Assembly (NCBI GenBank): GCA_947449735.1
Contig: CANFTB010000018.1
Coordinates: forward strand, 19,594 to 83,593
DNA: 64,000 bases
Reading direction: 5' to 3'
From: Chthoniobacteraceae bacterium
GTDB lineage: Bacteria > Verrucomicrobiota > Verrucomicrobiia > Chthoniobacterales > Chthoniobacteraceae
Positions 47,258 to 56,470 of the stretch are shown one piece after another. A program made the translations under genes and the position numbers. The notes beneath the pieces were generated by a model, which did not search any database, had not been told where the DNA came from, and was given only the letters and a program-made list of their open reading frames with translations. Each line of letters starts with the position of its first letter. Position 1 is the first letter of the stretch.

Positions 47258-48082
47258 ATGTCCGTTGCCGTTCAAAGCGCCGTGGTACCTGAAAAAGGCT
47301 GGCACGTGCTGCACCTGTTTTACCGGGTGGAGCATGGCCAGTGGTCCATGCTGGCGCCGGAGGATAAAATCGAGGCGAAGACGAACCTGAGCCAATTAAT
47401 ACAGGAAATCCGCGCCACGGACCACACGCAGCTTCTTGCGTTCAGCATCGTATCGCCCAAGGCGGACATCGGCTTCATGCTGCTCACCCCGGATTTGCAC
47501 ACGGCCAACGCTTTTGAAAAAAAGCTCAGCCTCGGGCTGGGGCCCGACGTGCTTTCGCCTGTTTACAGCTTCCTGTCGCTCACGGAGGAGGGGGACTATT
47601 TTTCATCGGACGCCGACTACGCGCGGACCTTGGAACAAGAGCAGCACCTCGCGCCGGGGTCCGGGGAGTTCGAAAAGGCGTTGGAGGAGTTTCGGACACG
47701 CATGCGCAAATACGCGCAGGACAAGCTTTACCCCACGCTGCCGAGCTGGGAGGTGTTTTGTTTCTATCCGATGAGCAAGCGCCGCCAGCCCGGGCAGAAC
47801 TGGTACGCACTGCCGTTTGAAGAGCGCAAAGCCTTGATGGCAGCGCACGGTCGGGTGGGCCGCCAGTTCCACGGCAAAGTGCAGCAGCTCATCACGGGAA
47901 GCACGGGCCTGGACGACGCGGAGTGGGGCGTTACGCTTTTCGCGCACGACACCTTCCACATCAAGGACATCGTTTCGAAGATGCGGTTTGACGAGGTCAG
48001 CGTGAAATACGCGGAGTTTGGCGACTTTTACATCGGTCTCAGCTTGCCGCTGGGCGAGTTGTTCCGCAGGGTGCTGCTCTGA
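47258..48082 (+). CDS. hemQ: Chlorite-dismutase-family heme synthase HemQ
   Basis: 274 residues. The family block FYPMSKRRQPGQNWYALPFE, then MAAHGRVGRQFHGKVQQLIT with candidate heme-proximal His, then STGLDDAEWGVTLFAHD and a C-terminal EFGDFYIGL are those of coproheme decarboxylase. HemQ converts coproheme III to heme b using peroxide in the coproporphyrin-dependent route. Its presence next to fmt suggests this organism uses that heme pathway. The alternative, chlorite dismutase, is less likely given the HemQ-like block. Confidence 0.92.
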   Translation: MSVAVQSAVVPEKGWHVLHLFYRVEHGQWSMLAPEDKIEAKTNLSQLIQEIRATDHTQLLAFSIVSPKADIGFMLLTPDLHTANAFEKKLSLGLGPDVLSPVYSFLSLTEEGDYFSSDADYARTLEQEQHLAPGSGEFEKALEEFRTRMRKYAQDKLYPTLPSWEVFCFYPMSKRRQPGQNWYALPFEERKALMAAHGRVGRQFHGKVQQLITGSTGLDDAEWGVTLFAHDTFHIKDIVSKMRFDEVSVKYAEFGDFYIGLSLPLGELFRRVLL

Positions 48083-48096
48083 TCGACGTTCCAATT

Positions 48097-48894
48097 ATGG
48101 AGACCTTGAGGGCAAAGCAGGAAGATTTGAGGCGGGTGCTCAGGGAGCATGCGCCCTTGCTGATCGCCTATTCGGGCGGGGTGGACAGCGCCTATTTGCT
48201 CGCGGAAGCGCGGCGCACGTTGGGGCGCGACGGGATGCTGGGGGTTATTGCGGACAGCGCTAGTCTTCCCCGCAAGGCGCTGAGCGAGGCTCTGGAGCTC
48301 GCCCGGAGCCTGGACGCGCCCGTGGAGGTGGCGGCTACTGGAGAACTCGAAAATCCCGATTACGCTCAAAACCCGGTGAACCGCTGTTATTTTTGCAAGG
48401 CGGAGCTGTTTTTGAAGCTGGAGCAGATCGCCGCGGAGAAGGCTTTCTCCGGGCTGGCATACGGGGAAAACGCCGACGACATGCGGCAGGTGCGTCCGGG
48501 CCGGCAGGCAGCTACGGAGTTCAAGGTGCTGGCCCCCCTGCGGGACGCGGGACTCACTAAGGAGGAGATCCGCACCCTTTCGCGGGAGATGGGACTGCCC
48601 ACGGCGGAGGCGCCTGCGCAACCCTGTTTGTCGTCCCGCATTCCCCACGGGACCCCGGTTTCCAGAGAGGCGCTGGCCATGGTGGAGGCGGGAGAGGAGT
48701 GGGTGCGCAGCCTAGGTTTTTCGGTGTTCAGGGTCCGGCATCTCGTGCCGGATCCGGAAGGTTTGCCGGAGGCGAAGGTGCAGATCGCCGTTGCCGAGAT
48801 GAGCCGCCTTCCGCAGGTGCGCCAGCCGCTGGAAGAGGGGCTGTTTGCGGTGGGCTACGGCCGGGTGTGGGTGGACCCGGAAGGTTACAGGTGA
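48097..48894 (+). CDS. larE: ATP-dependent sacrificial sulfur transferase LarE
   Basis: 265 residues. PP-loop SGGVDS at 26-31, Cys-rich motif NRCYFCKAELF, and the PCLSSRIPHGTPVS block that carries the sacrificial cysteine of LarE. LarE adenylates and donates sulfur to build the nickel-pincer cofactor of lactate racemase-like enzymes. No larA, larB or larC is visible in the window, so the cofactor pathway must be completed elsewhere or LarE serves another sulfur transfer. 14 bp after hemQ. Confidence 0.9.
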   Translation: METLRAKQEDLRRVLREHAPLLIAYSGGVDSAYLLAEARRTLGRDGMLGVIADSASLPRKALSEALELARSLDAPVEVAATGELENPDYAQNPVNRCYFCKAELFLKLEQIAAEKAFSGLAYGENADDMRQVRPGRQAATEFKVLAPLRDAGLTKEEIRTLSREMGLPTAEAPAQPCLSSRIPHGTPVSREALAMVEAGEEWVRSLGFSVFRVRHLVPDPEGLPEAKVQIAVAEMSRLPQVRQPLEEGLFAVGYGRVWVDPEGYR

Positions 48895-48913
48895 GCCTTT
48901 TTAAAGTTTTGAA

Positions 48914-49597
48914 ATGTCCATGAAGGTTAAGGCTCCGGTCAGCGTGGTGATTTCTACGCGCAAGCGGGATGAGGAGTTCATCCAAAGGACCAAGGATCGC
49001 TTCGGTCATCCCGGCACCGAGATGCTGGTTTTTGAAAACAACGGTTCCGAATCTCTGGCGTCCCTCTACAACCGGGGCCTCAGGGAATCGGTGAATCCGG
49101 TGGTGGTTTTCATGCATGACGACGTGGAGATTGAGACGCCTCATGCGACCCAGAAACTTCTGCAGCTTTTTAACAACCATCCGAACCACGGGGTGATCGG
49201 ACTGGCCGGCGCCAGCAAACTTGTGGACGGCGTTTGGTGGTCGCAGCGGGAGTCCTTGTACGGACAGGTGAAGCATTGGAAGGAGGGAGCTGCGCGCCAG
49301 CTTAATTATTCCGCCCCTCTCGGGGACCGCCTGCGGGATGTCGTGTGCGTTGACGGCCTTTTTTTCGCGGTGCGCAAAGACAGGGTTCGGAAGCCTTTCG
49401 ACGAGGGCTTCACAGGTTTCCATTTCTACGAGATCCCCTTTTGCGTTCAGAACTTCTTGGACGGGGTGGGAATCGGAGTGACGACAAAGCTCATGGTGTT
49501 TCACAAATCTCCCGGAGAGATCAACGAGGACTGGAAGGAACAGCGACTTCTGTTTTTGCGGAAGTACGGGCATCTTCTACCGTTGGCGAAGCCTTAA
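48914..49597 (+). CDS. StrF-like GT2-fold glycosyltransferase
   Basis: 227 residues. Begins with VSVVISTRKRDEEFI, then MLVFENNGSESLASLYNRGL and the metal-binding VVFMHDDVEIETPH (DxD-like DDV), and ends with FDEGFTGFHFYEIPFCVQNF. This is the StrF-type glycosyltransferase-2 group often encoded near sugar-antibiotic or glycan genes. It lies 19 bp after larE. Donor and acceptor unknown. Confidence 0.8.
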   Translation: MSMKVKAPVSVVISTRKRDEEFIQRTKDRFGHPGTEMLVFENNGSESLASLYNRGLRESVNPVVVFMHDDVEIETPHATQKLLQLFNNHPNHGVIGLAGASKLVDGVWWSQRESLYGQVKHWKEGAARQLNYSAPLGDRLRDVVCVDGLFFAVRKDRVRKPFDEGFTGFHFYEIPFCVQNFLDGVGIGVTTKLMVFHKSPGEINEDWKEQRLLFLRKYGHLLPLAKP

Positions 49598-49691
49598 ACA
49601 GCGGCGGACCCTGTGGTGCCAACTGGGCTGCCTCTGAACCGCGGCGCATGATTTGCGGGCCACTTCTGCAGGAAACGGGTATGGTTTTCCA

Positions 49692-50102
49692 ATGACCGAA
49701 ATAACCCACCTCCGGGCCCCTGCGGATTCGATCCACATCACGGCGCTTGAACTCAGCGCAAGGGTGGGGGTTCCGGATGAGGAGCGGGCTGAGCCTCAGC
49801 GTCTTACGGTGACTGTTTCTATTTTTCCAAAGCGCGGCTTTGCCGGACTGGAGGACCGTATTGAAAACACGGTGGACTATTTTGCGCTGAGTCGCCGGAT
49901 CAAGCAGTTGGCGGCGGAGCGTCCGAGGAAGTTGATCGAGACGCTGGGGGAAGAAATTTGTGCCTGTATTCTGGAGGAGTTTGCCGTGAGTGGAGTGGCG
50001 TTGGAGTTGCGGAAGTATATACTGCCCGACACCGAGTACGTGGCGGTGCGCTTGTGCCGAGGGACCCTGTCGGGGGGGGATGACAAACTTTCGCTGCTGT
50101 GA
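49692..50102 (+). CDS. folB: Dihydroneopterin aldolase
   Basis: 136 residues from the ATG at 49692. Fits FolB: IHITALELSARVGVPDEERA with the catalytic Glu, RLTVTVSIFPK, ENTVDYFALSRRIKQLAAER, and LIETLGEEICACIL, then a C-terminal strand. It cleaves dihydroneopterin to hydroxymethyl-dihydropterin in folate synthesis. Its stop overlaps the GTG start of the following flavoprotein by 4 nt (50099-50102). Confidence 0.94.
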   Translation: MTEITHLRAPADSIHITALELSARVGVPDEERAEPQRLTVTVSIFPKRGFAGLEDRIENTVDYFALSRRIKQLAAERPRKLIETLGEEICACILEEFAVSGVALELRKYILPDTEYVAVRLCRGTLSGGDDKLSLL

Positions 50103-51367
50103 AACGCGTTCCAGTCGTCGTGGTGGGGGGCGGTCCGGCCGGGTTGCGCGCTGCCGAAGTGGTGGCGCGTGCGGGCTTGGAGGTGCATCTGTACGACGCC
50201 AAGCCGTCTGTCGGCCGGAAATTTTTGGTCGCCGGCCGGGGTGGATTGAACATTACGCATCGCGAGGCTTTTGAAGAATTTTGTGGCAGGTACCGTTCGC
50301 TGGAGGATCCCGCGGTCTGTCCCAGAGAGGCGACTTTTGAAAGGTGGAAAGGTTTGATCAGCGGATTCACCCCGGAGGCTCTGGCAGAGTGGTGCACAGA
50401 GTTGGGGGTGGAGACCTTCGTCGCAGGCACGGGGAGGGTATATCCCAAGGAAATGAAGTCGGCGCCGCTCCTCAGGCGCTGGGTGGCCCGGCTGCGCTCG
50501 CTGGGGGTCCAGTTCTGGATGAGGCACCGGTTGGTTTCCTTGCACTCCGGAGATGGGGTTCGGCTCGAGTTCGAATCGGAGGGCGGAAGAAGCTTTGTCC
50601 ACTCGGATGCAGCGGTGCTGGCGCTGGGCGGGGGATCCTGGCCTCAGACCGGTTCGGACGGCGCTTGGACGGCATTGCTGGAGTCCTTGGGAGTCCGGCT
50701 CGAGCCGCTGAATCCCGCCAACACGGGTTGGGAATGTGATTGGCCATCGCAGTCCGTGCAGGCATGCGAGGGTCTCCCGCTGAAAAACGTGCGTGTGAGT
50801 GCCGGAGCGTCATCGGTTCGCGGCGAACTCTTGATCACGCGGTACGGACTAGAGGGAGGGGCTATTTACGCTCTCTCAGGAGCTTTGCGCGGAATGAAAG
50901 AGCCCGCCGTGCGCATCGACTTTAAGCCCGATTCAACCCGTGAAAGTCTGGTATCGCGGCTAGGCACGGCAAAGGCGCATTTTTTGGAGGAGGCGGGCCG
51001 GCGCTGGCGGCTGGGGCCGGGAGAGATGGCGATGCTCCGCGGCTTTTGCGAGGCGCAATTTTGTTCGGCGGAATCAGCTGCCAGTGCTGTGAAGGATTGT
51101 GTGGTGCCTCTTAGGCGTCCGCGTCCGCTGCCGGAGGCGATTTCGACGGCGGGCGGCGTGTGCTTCGAGGAACTGGACGCCTTTTTGATGCTGCGGAAGA
51201 TTCCCGGCGTCTTTATCGCTGGCGAGATGCTGGACTGGGAGGCGCCGACAGGCGGGTACTTGATGCAGGGATGCTTCGCGACGGGCACCCGCGCGGGGGA
51301 AGGGGTTTTGCGGATGCTGCAGGGGACGGGCGCCCTGGAGGAGAATCAGGGAGGGGACCAGATCTAA
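50099..51367 (+). CDS. FAD/NAD(P)-dependent flavoprotein, TIGR03862/HI0933-type
   Basis: 422 residues from a GTG. FAD-binding VVVVGGGPAGLRAAEVVARA at the N-terminus, HI0933-type block GRKFLVAGRGGLNIT (about 40-54), and late signature FIAGEMLDWEAPTGGYLMQG. Family members, such as YhiN-like and BaiN-like oxidoreductases, have unknown or bile-acid reductive roles. The coupled start with folB may reflect pterin linkage or only operon packing (inference). A terminator follows at once. Confidence 0.88.
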   Translation: MKRVPVVVVGGGPAGLRAAEVVARAGLEVHLYDAKPSVGRKFLVAGRGGLNITHREAFEEFCGRYRSLEDPAVCPREATFERWKGLISGFTPEALAEWCTELGVETFVAGTGRVYPKEMKSAPLLRRWVARLRSLGVQFWMRHRLVSLHSGDGVRLEFESEGGRSFVHSDAAVLALGGGSWPQTGSDGAWTALLESLGVRLEPLNPANTGWECDWPSQSVQACEGLPLKNVRVSAGASSVRGELLITRYGLEGGAIYALSGALRGMKEPAVRIDFKPDSTRESLVSRLGTAKAHFLEEAGRRWRLGPGEMAMLRGFCEAQFCSAESAASAVKDCVVPLRRPRPLPEAISTAGGVCFEELDAFLMLRKIPGVFIAGEMLDWEAPTGGYLMQGCFATGTRAGEGVLRMLQGTGALEENQGGDQI

Positions 51368-51390
51368 ACGTCTCCTCTGTGAGGAAACAA

Positions 51391-51420
51391 AAAACCCGCC
51401 CTGATGCAGGGCGGGTTTTT
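51391..51420. terminator. Terminator between flavoprotein and flagellin genes
   Basis: Stem ACCCGCCCT with AGGGCGGGT around a GATGC-type loop, flanked by A-run on the left and T-run on the right, serving both convergent genes. Confidence 0.9.
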
Positions 51421-51447
51421 CTAAAGCTTTCGGTAAGCTCCTTGCTA

Positions 51448-52248
51448 CTACTGGAGAAGCTTGAGCGCGATGGACTGGGAGGCGTTCGCCTGAGTGAGCA
51501 TCGCCGCGCCGGACTGAACAAGGATGTTCGCACGGGCGAGCTTGGATGTTTCAGCGGCCACGTCGACGTCGTAGATGCGGCTGAGAGCGGCTTCGAGATT
51601 CACCTGATTCACGTTGAGGGAATCGAGCGCGAACTGAACGCGGCTGGCTTCGGCGCCATTGGTTGCCATGATCGTAGCCAAGGCCTGAACTGCCGCAGTG
51701 AGCGTTGAAACACCAGCCGCGGTGACCGAACTGTACGCAGTCGCAACCGAGTACGAACCCGTCAGGTTGGCTTGGGAAACCTGCATGGTCTGCGCGCCAT
51801 CCTGAGAAATGTAAACCTTGAGAGTTCCAACCGCTCCGGAGAACAGACTGACTCCGTTGAAGGAATCAGCGGCGAGCGTGTTCAGCTGAGTGATAAGGTT
51901 GTTGAACTCTGTGCAGTAATTCGAGATGTCCGAGGAGGACTTGGTCACGTCGCTTCCGAGGGTGGCGAGTTCCGACATACGGTCGAGCACTGTCGCCGCC
52001 GTCTTCAGGGAGCCGGCCTGCACCTGAAGCAGGGAGAGCGCGTTCGCGACGTTAGCAGAAGCATTCTGGGTCCTTTTGACCGCAGAACTTAACTTCATGG
52101 AAACTGCGTAACCGCCAGCGTCATCCTGCGGCGTAGAAATCCGCGAACCGCTGGAAAGGCGTGCCAGGCTCTTCTGCAGAAGGTCGCTAGACTTCTGCAA
52201 GTTCATCGAAGCAAGAGAGGAGGAAGAATTTGTATTAATCGAGATCAT
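51448..52248 (-). CDS. fliC: Flagellin
   Basis: 266 residues, short for flagellin but complete. The N-terminal D0/D1 domain is MISINTNSSSSLASMNLQKS through LARLSSGSRISTPQDDAGG and VANALSLLQVQ, and the C-terminal D1/D0 is VNLEAALSRIYDVDVAAETS then LARANILVQSGAAMLTQANA. The middle variable domain is small, so the filament surface should be thin. No other flagellar gene is in the window. Filament subunit assembled outside the cell through the flagellar export apparatus. Confidence 0.96.
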   Translation of the reverse strand: MISINTNSSSSLASMNLQKSSDLLQKSLARLSSGSRISTPQDDAGGYAVSMKLSSAVKRTQNASANVANALSLLQVQAGSLKTAATVLDRMSELATLGSDVTKSSSDISNYCTEFNNLITQLNTLAADSFNGVSLFSGAVGTLKVYISQDGAQTMQVSQANLTGSYSVATAYSSVTAAGVSTLTAAVQALATIMATNGAEASRVQFALDSLNVNQVNLEAALSRIYDVDVAAETSKLARANILVQSGAAMLTQANASQSIALKLLQ

Positions 52249-52346
52249 AAATTGTACTTCGGGTTATTTGAGGCCTGTGTCTATGTGCTTGTTTAGCGGG
52301 GGTGTTTGGCTATAGTACACGGGCAAACTGAGTACCCGCTTTCGAG

Positions 52347-52374
52347 ATATCGGATACGACTTGAGCAATCTTTA
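52347..52374 (-). promoter_or_regulatory. Sigma-28-like promoter of flagellin
   Basis: On the minus strand TAAAGATT begins at 52374 and TCCGATAT ends at 52347, matching TAAAGTTT-N11-GCCGATAA with one extra spacer base. It lies about 100 bp before the flagellin ATG, so a leader of about 90 nt is expected. Confidence 0.6.
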
Positions 52375-52709
52375 GAAAAAGTTTCAAGGATTTGGTGTTT
52401 TTTTATTCAGGCGGATCTGCGCCGGTGTCTCCGGAGTCAAGTTCAGAGAGGCTAAGTGTTTCATTGGTAGCGGTTATTCCATGCAATGGCGCCTCCAGGA
52501 GGGGACGTTCGTTGCGGTTGGGGGAAAAAGTTTTTTGGAGGAAACGTCGGCCGTTTCCGGGGCCACCTTCTTCTTTAAGCTAAGTGGGTCGCGTCCAATC
52601 CGTCGGTCGGGCTTTGTTTCGCAGGTTTGGGCAAAGTGTTCAAGGCGTTGCAGTGCGGGCACGTTTGTTTTTCTCGGCTCTGGCACTCCGCGTGCTGCTG
52701 AAGTTAAGG
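52375..52709. other. Intergenic stretch upstream of the TPR-like gene
   Basis: 335 bp between the flagellin promoter and the TPR-like gene start. Open frames here do not resemble known genes. AAGTTAAGGA ending at 52710 overlaps the ATG region and gives a ribosome-site-like AAGG before the chosen start. Confidence 0.4.
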
Positions 52710-53141
52710 ATGTCCGAGATTAAAAACAGTCTTCTAGAGGCCGCGATGGAGTTTGCTGAAGAAAAGCGTTTCTCTGAATGTGCAGATGCTTTCGTGCAGA
52801 TTTTTCAAGATAACCCCAGCGACCCGCAGGCTTTGCGTGACCTCGCCAGTGTGATGCTGTCCTTTGGTGAAGGAGAGTCGGCTCTCGCGCTGCTTGCGGA
52901 TTCTGTTGACCTTCAGAACCCCGATGTTCCCACCTTGCTGCGGATTGGCAACCTGCTGCTCGGATTGGGCCGCGACGGTGAGGCGGCAGATTTCCTGCTC
53001 GGTGCGCTCTACCGGGAACCTGGCAACTCCGAGCTCGAATCTGAAACTCGTGCCCTTCTTGAAAGGGAGGGGCGGCTGGCTGAGTTCGAGGAGTATGTTA
53101 AGGCCAAATCTGAGTCGCAGCCGGCTCCGTTGCATTTCTAG
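52710..53141 (+). CDS. TPR-like helical protein
   Basis: 143 residues from the ATG at 52710 (an open frame upstream to 52584 encodes an arginine-rich leader that looks non-native). Tetratricopeptide-like units: LLEAAMEFAEEKRFSECADA, NPSDPQALRDLASVMLSFGE and GLGRDGEAADFLLGALYREP. TPR proteins mediate protein contacts. Its place between flagellin and the sugar cluster may tie it to flagellin glycosylation or export (inference). Confidence 0.68.
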   Translation: MSEIKNSLLEAAMEFAEEKRFSECADAFVQIFQDNPSDPQALRDLASVMLSFGEGESALALLADSVDLQNPDVPTLLRIGNLLLGLGRDGEAADFLLGALYREPGNSELESETRALLEREGRLAEFEEYVKAKSESQPAPLHF

Positions 53142-53411
53142 CCTGAAGAGGCCGGGGCCAAAGTTTTTGCCGCGGCTGTTCCGTTTCACAAGGCGCCCGG
53201 GGCTGTGAGTGCTGGCCTCGGATTTTCCTTTCGAGTTCGACGCTGGCATTCGGAATCATCTGGGGAAGCGCACTGCCTCGGGTGCGCCGCAGTTCAGCTA
53301 CGATTGCTCTGCAACTTGTGAGAGACCACCCATACATTTCCGGAGAGACGTCATCGCTTGCAGTCCGGGGCGTGACTCTCGGAGTCCGCTTGCGAACCAC
53401 ATTTTCAAATA

Positions 53412-54275
53412 ATGAGTTATAGAAAGATCGGTATTTGTGCCCCTCCTTACACGCCCCGGTCCGCCGGGATTTCGGTTCTGCACTTTTTGACGAATGAGCT
53501 GAGGTCTTACGGGTTCGATGCTTACATCGTTCCGTTTCCTCCGAACCTCCCTTTCAACCTGAACAGCAAGCTGGACACTCCGCTGTGCCTGACCGCCGCG
53601 CAGGGTGGCTTTGAAGAGCTTCAGAACGAATGGGTCGTCCTGTATCCCGAGGTGGTTCCGGGCAATCCTCTGGGAGCTAAACGTGTTGTTCGGTATTTGT
53701 TAAATTTTGAGGGGGCATTTGGCGGCGTGGGAATGGAGGCGGCTCCCACGGACATTTTCCTGACCTATTCGCGGATGTTTCATCCGACCGCCCCTGTTTT
53801 GTGCTACCCGGTGTTTGATGCCGATTTGCTGGTGAGGGCTAGGCATGTTTCCCCCTCGTTGAAGCGTGAGAGGAAGGCTTACTACATCGGGAAAGGAGTG
53901 TTGAACGGAACTTGCCCTGAAGTGCCCGATGCGATCCAGATCACAAGGGGTTGGCCGAGTTCTAAGCGTGAACTCTATGATTTGTTGCAGTCGGTGGACG
54001 TGTTTTACTCCTATGACTGGCTGACTTCTCTGGCCCTTGATGCAGCGCTGTTGGGGTGCGAAGTGCGTCTGCTTGGTGGCAGCAAGCTCTATGATCAAGA
54101 AGCCCTCTTTCGTAACGATCTGGAGTTGACTGGCTTTTATGCCCGTTGTGAAGAGACTGGGGCCCCGTTTATCCCGCGGGGCTCTTCGGGTTTGATTCTC
54201 GAAAAAATTCTGAACCTCAAGGTGAACTTTCCAATTAGGATGATAGCGTTCTTTAGTGAACTAGCCAAGGTTTGA
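53412..54275 (+). CDS. Putative glycosyltransferase-like protein of GT-B style
   Basis: 287 residues. KIGICAPPYTPRSAGISVLH at the start resembles GT-B N-terminal domains (a 'which sugar family' strand followed by 'SAG-LH' motif), and SVDVFYSYDWLTSLALDAAL is typical of a GT-B C-terminal region where a Glu/Asp contacts the donor. No clear catalytic pair is identified. Located at the head of the CDP-sugar cluster, it probably adds a sugar to a surface glycan, but this is a weak assignment. Confidence 0.5.
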   Translation: MSYRKIGICAPPYTPRSAGISVLHFLTNELRSYGFDAYIVPFPPNLPFNLNSKLDTPLCLTAAQGGFEELQNEWVVLYPEVVPGNPLGAKRVVRYLLNFEGAFGGVGMEAAPTDIFLTYSRMFHPTAPVLCYPVFDADLLVRARHVSPSLKRERKAYYIGKGVLNGTCPEVPDAIQITRGWPSSKRELYDLLQSVDVFYSYDWLTSLALDAALLGCEVRLLGGSKLYDQEALFRNDLELTGFYARCEETGAPFIPRGSSGLILEKILNLKVNFPIRMIAFFSELAKV

Positions 54276-54507
54276 AGCCGCGTCTCGCTTGTTTGTGAGA
54301 GTTTACCGGCAGGAGCATCGGTCTTCACAGGAGGGTGTACCGTTGGTGTTCTGGTTGATTTCAGGCTTCTGATGCGCACTGTGCGTTAACTTGGTGGCGG
54401 GCGAGGTTAATTATTATAGTTTTACATCACATCTCCACGGAACTTGCTACGGGCTGAAATTAAAAAGTCTTGCAGAATTCCCGGGAAAATATTGTTTCAA
54501 TGTGCTC

Positions 54508-55293
54508 ATGAAAGTAATCATCCTCTGCGGGGGACAGGGCACCCGCCTGCGAGAGGAGACCGAGTTCCGTCCGAAGCCCATGGTGCCGATCGGCGGCCGG
54601 CCAATCCTCTGGCACATCATGAAGACGTATGCCCACTACGGCTTTACGGACTTTATCCTGTGCCTTGGATACAAGGGCGACATGATCCGCGAATATTTCC
54701 GGAATTACCTGTGGAACACCTGCGACGTGACCCTTGGTTTGGGCAAAAGCGCTTCGGTCGCCTACCACAGCAACCATTCGGAGGAAGGCTGGAATGTGAC
54801 CCTGGCAAACACGGGGGAGAATTCCATGACGGCCTTCCGGGTGAAGTGTGTCCAGCGCTACATACCTGACGGCGAGCCCTTCTTGCTCACCTACGGCGAC
54901 GGGCTTGCCACCATCGACATACGCGATTCGATTGAATCGCACAAATTGAGCGGAAAGGTGTGCACTCTCTCCGCAGTGCACCCTGCCGGTCGTTTTGGCG
55001 GTCTCAGGATTGAGGACGGCGGCCAGATCAGAACTTTTTCCGAAAAGCCGCAATTTGAGGAGGCGTATGTCAACGGCGGCTACATGGTTTGCGACTATCG
55101 AATGTTTGACTATCTGCCGGACGATTCATCGGTCATGCTCGAGCGGGCGCCAATGGACAGCTTGGTTAAGGACGGGCAGTTGAACGCGTACCGGCACGAG
55201 GGTTTCTGGCAGCCGATGGACACTTATCAAGAGGCGCTGCATCTGAACAAACTTTGGGACGCGGGATGCGCGCCGTGGAAGGTCTGGACTTAG
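54508..55293 (+). CDS. rfbF: Glucose-1-phosphate cytidylyltransferase
   Basis: 261 residues from the ATG at 54508; the frame opens earlier but this ATG begins the family start MKVIILCGGQGTRLREETEF. RPKPMVPIGGRPILWHIMKT and FLLTYGDGLATID contain the nucleotide and metal residues. Makes CDP-glucose from glucose-1-phosphate and CTP, the first committed step to CDP-dideoxysugars. The next gene is 20 bp on, and all following steps are adjacent. Confidence 0.96.
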   Translation: MKVIILCGGQGTRLREETEFRPKPMVPIGGRPILWHIMKTYAHYGFTDFILCLGYKGDMIREYFRNYLWNTCDVTLGLGKSASVAYHSNHSEEGWNVTLANTGENSMTAFRVKCVQRYIPDGEPFLLTYGDGLATIDIRDSIESHKLSGKVCTLSAVHPAGRFGGLRIEDGGQIRTFSEKPQFEEAYVNGGYMVCDYRMFDYLPDDSSVMLERAPMDSLVKDGQLNAYRHEGFWQPMDTYQEALHLNKLWDAGCAPWKVWT

Positions 55294-55312
55294 CCGGTCG
55301 CAGAATTGTTGT

Positions 55313-56470
55313 ATGTTCGAAAGTAATTTGGACCGCACTTTCGGGGGCCGGAGGGTTCTCATCACCGGCCACACCGGCTTCAAGGGAAGCTGGCTTTGCG
55401 AATGGCTTTTAAAACTTGGGGCCGAAGTGTACGGGTTTGCGCTTCCCCCGCCCACGCAGCCCGCTCTCTTTGAATGCCTGGATCTGGGGGGACGGATTTC
55501 CCTCAACCAAACAGGCGACGTCAGGGATCCCGGAAGCCTCAGGGCGGTTGTTGACCAAGTGAGGCCCGAATTCATCTTTCATCTGGCAGCTCAGTCTCTT
55601 GTGCGCCAGTCGTACGTGCAGCCCTCTGAGACTTGGGCGACAAACGTCATGGGCACTGTCAACCTGCTGGAGGCGCTCAGACAGGCGGCCCGTCCTTGTA
55701 CCGTGCTGGTCGTGACGACCGATAAGTGTTATGAAAATCGCGAATGGCTCCACGCATACCGCGAGGAGGATGCCATGGGGGGGCACGACCCGTACAGCGC
55801 CTCCAAGGGCGCGGCTGAACTGGTGGTGAGCTCGTACAGGCGCTCTTTCCTCCATGCAGACACAGGAATCCGCGTCGCCTCGGCGCGCGCCGGGAATGTC
55901 ATCGGTGGCGGCGACTGGGCTTTGGACCGGATCGTGCCCGACTGCATCCGGGCCTTGCAGGCCGACGCGGCTATCCCAGTGCGCAACAAGGTCGCAACAC
56001 GTCCCTGGCAGCACGTGCTGGAGCCTTTGAGTGGTTATTTGAGGCTCGCCGGTCTTCTGGCCGCCGAACCGGGGGCGAATCCGTTTCCCGCCGAAACGTA
56101 CCAGGGGGGGTTTAACTTCGGGCCGCTGCTGTCTTCGAACCGGTCGGTCGCCGAGTTGGTCGGGCAGATTTTGAGGCACTGGCCCGGACGCTGGGAGGAC
56201 CGTTCCAGTCCAAACGCGCCGCACGAGGCAGTGAAATTGAACCTCTCGACCGACAAGGCGTTTCACATCCTGAACTGGCAGCCCCGGTGGGGCTTTGAAG
56301 AAACCGTTGAGAAGACGGTTTCCTGGTACCGGACGGCGGCCGCCCTCAGCTCTCCTGCCGATTTCCAATCTCTCACTCAGTCTCATATTTCTGCGTATTC
56401 TGAACAGAAGAGTGAGACGCAGAAGTCCTGCTCGCCGGCCGGCCAGCAGCCCAAGGAGGCCTCTCAATGA
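55313..56470 (+). CDS. rfbG: CDP-glucose 4,6-dehydratase
   Basis: 385 residues. SDR with Rossmann motif ITGHTGFKGSWLCEWL, catalytic tyrosine/lysine in DPYSASKGAAELVV and RAGNVIGGGDWALDRIVPDC. It converts CDP-glucose to CDP-4-keto-6-deoxyglucose. About 30 residues at the end (SHISAYSEQKSETQKSC and on) extend beyond the enzyme body with Ser/Gln/Glu composition. Stop and next start overlap as ATGA. Confidence 0.96.
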   Translation: MFESNLDRTFGGRRVLITGHTGFKGSWLCEWLLKLGAEVYGFALPPPTQPALFECLDLGGRISLNQTGDVRDPGSLRAVVDQVRPEFIFHLAAQSLVRQSYVQPSETWATNVMGTVNLLEALRQAARPCTVLVVTTDKCYENREWLHAYREEDAMGGHDPYSASKGAAELVVSSYRRSFLHADTGIRVASARAGNVIGGGDWALDRIVPDCIRALQADAAIPVRNKVATRPWQHVLEPLSGYLRLAGLLAAEPGANPFPAETYQGGFNFGPLLSSNRSVAELVGQILRHWPGRWEDRSSPNAPHEAVKLNLSTDKAFHILNWQPRWGFEETVEKTVSWYRTAAALSSPADFQSLTQSHISAYSEQKSETQKSCSPAGQQPKEASQ

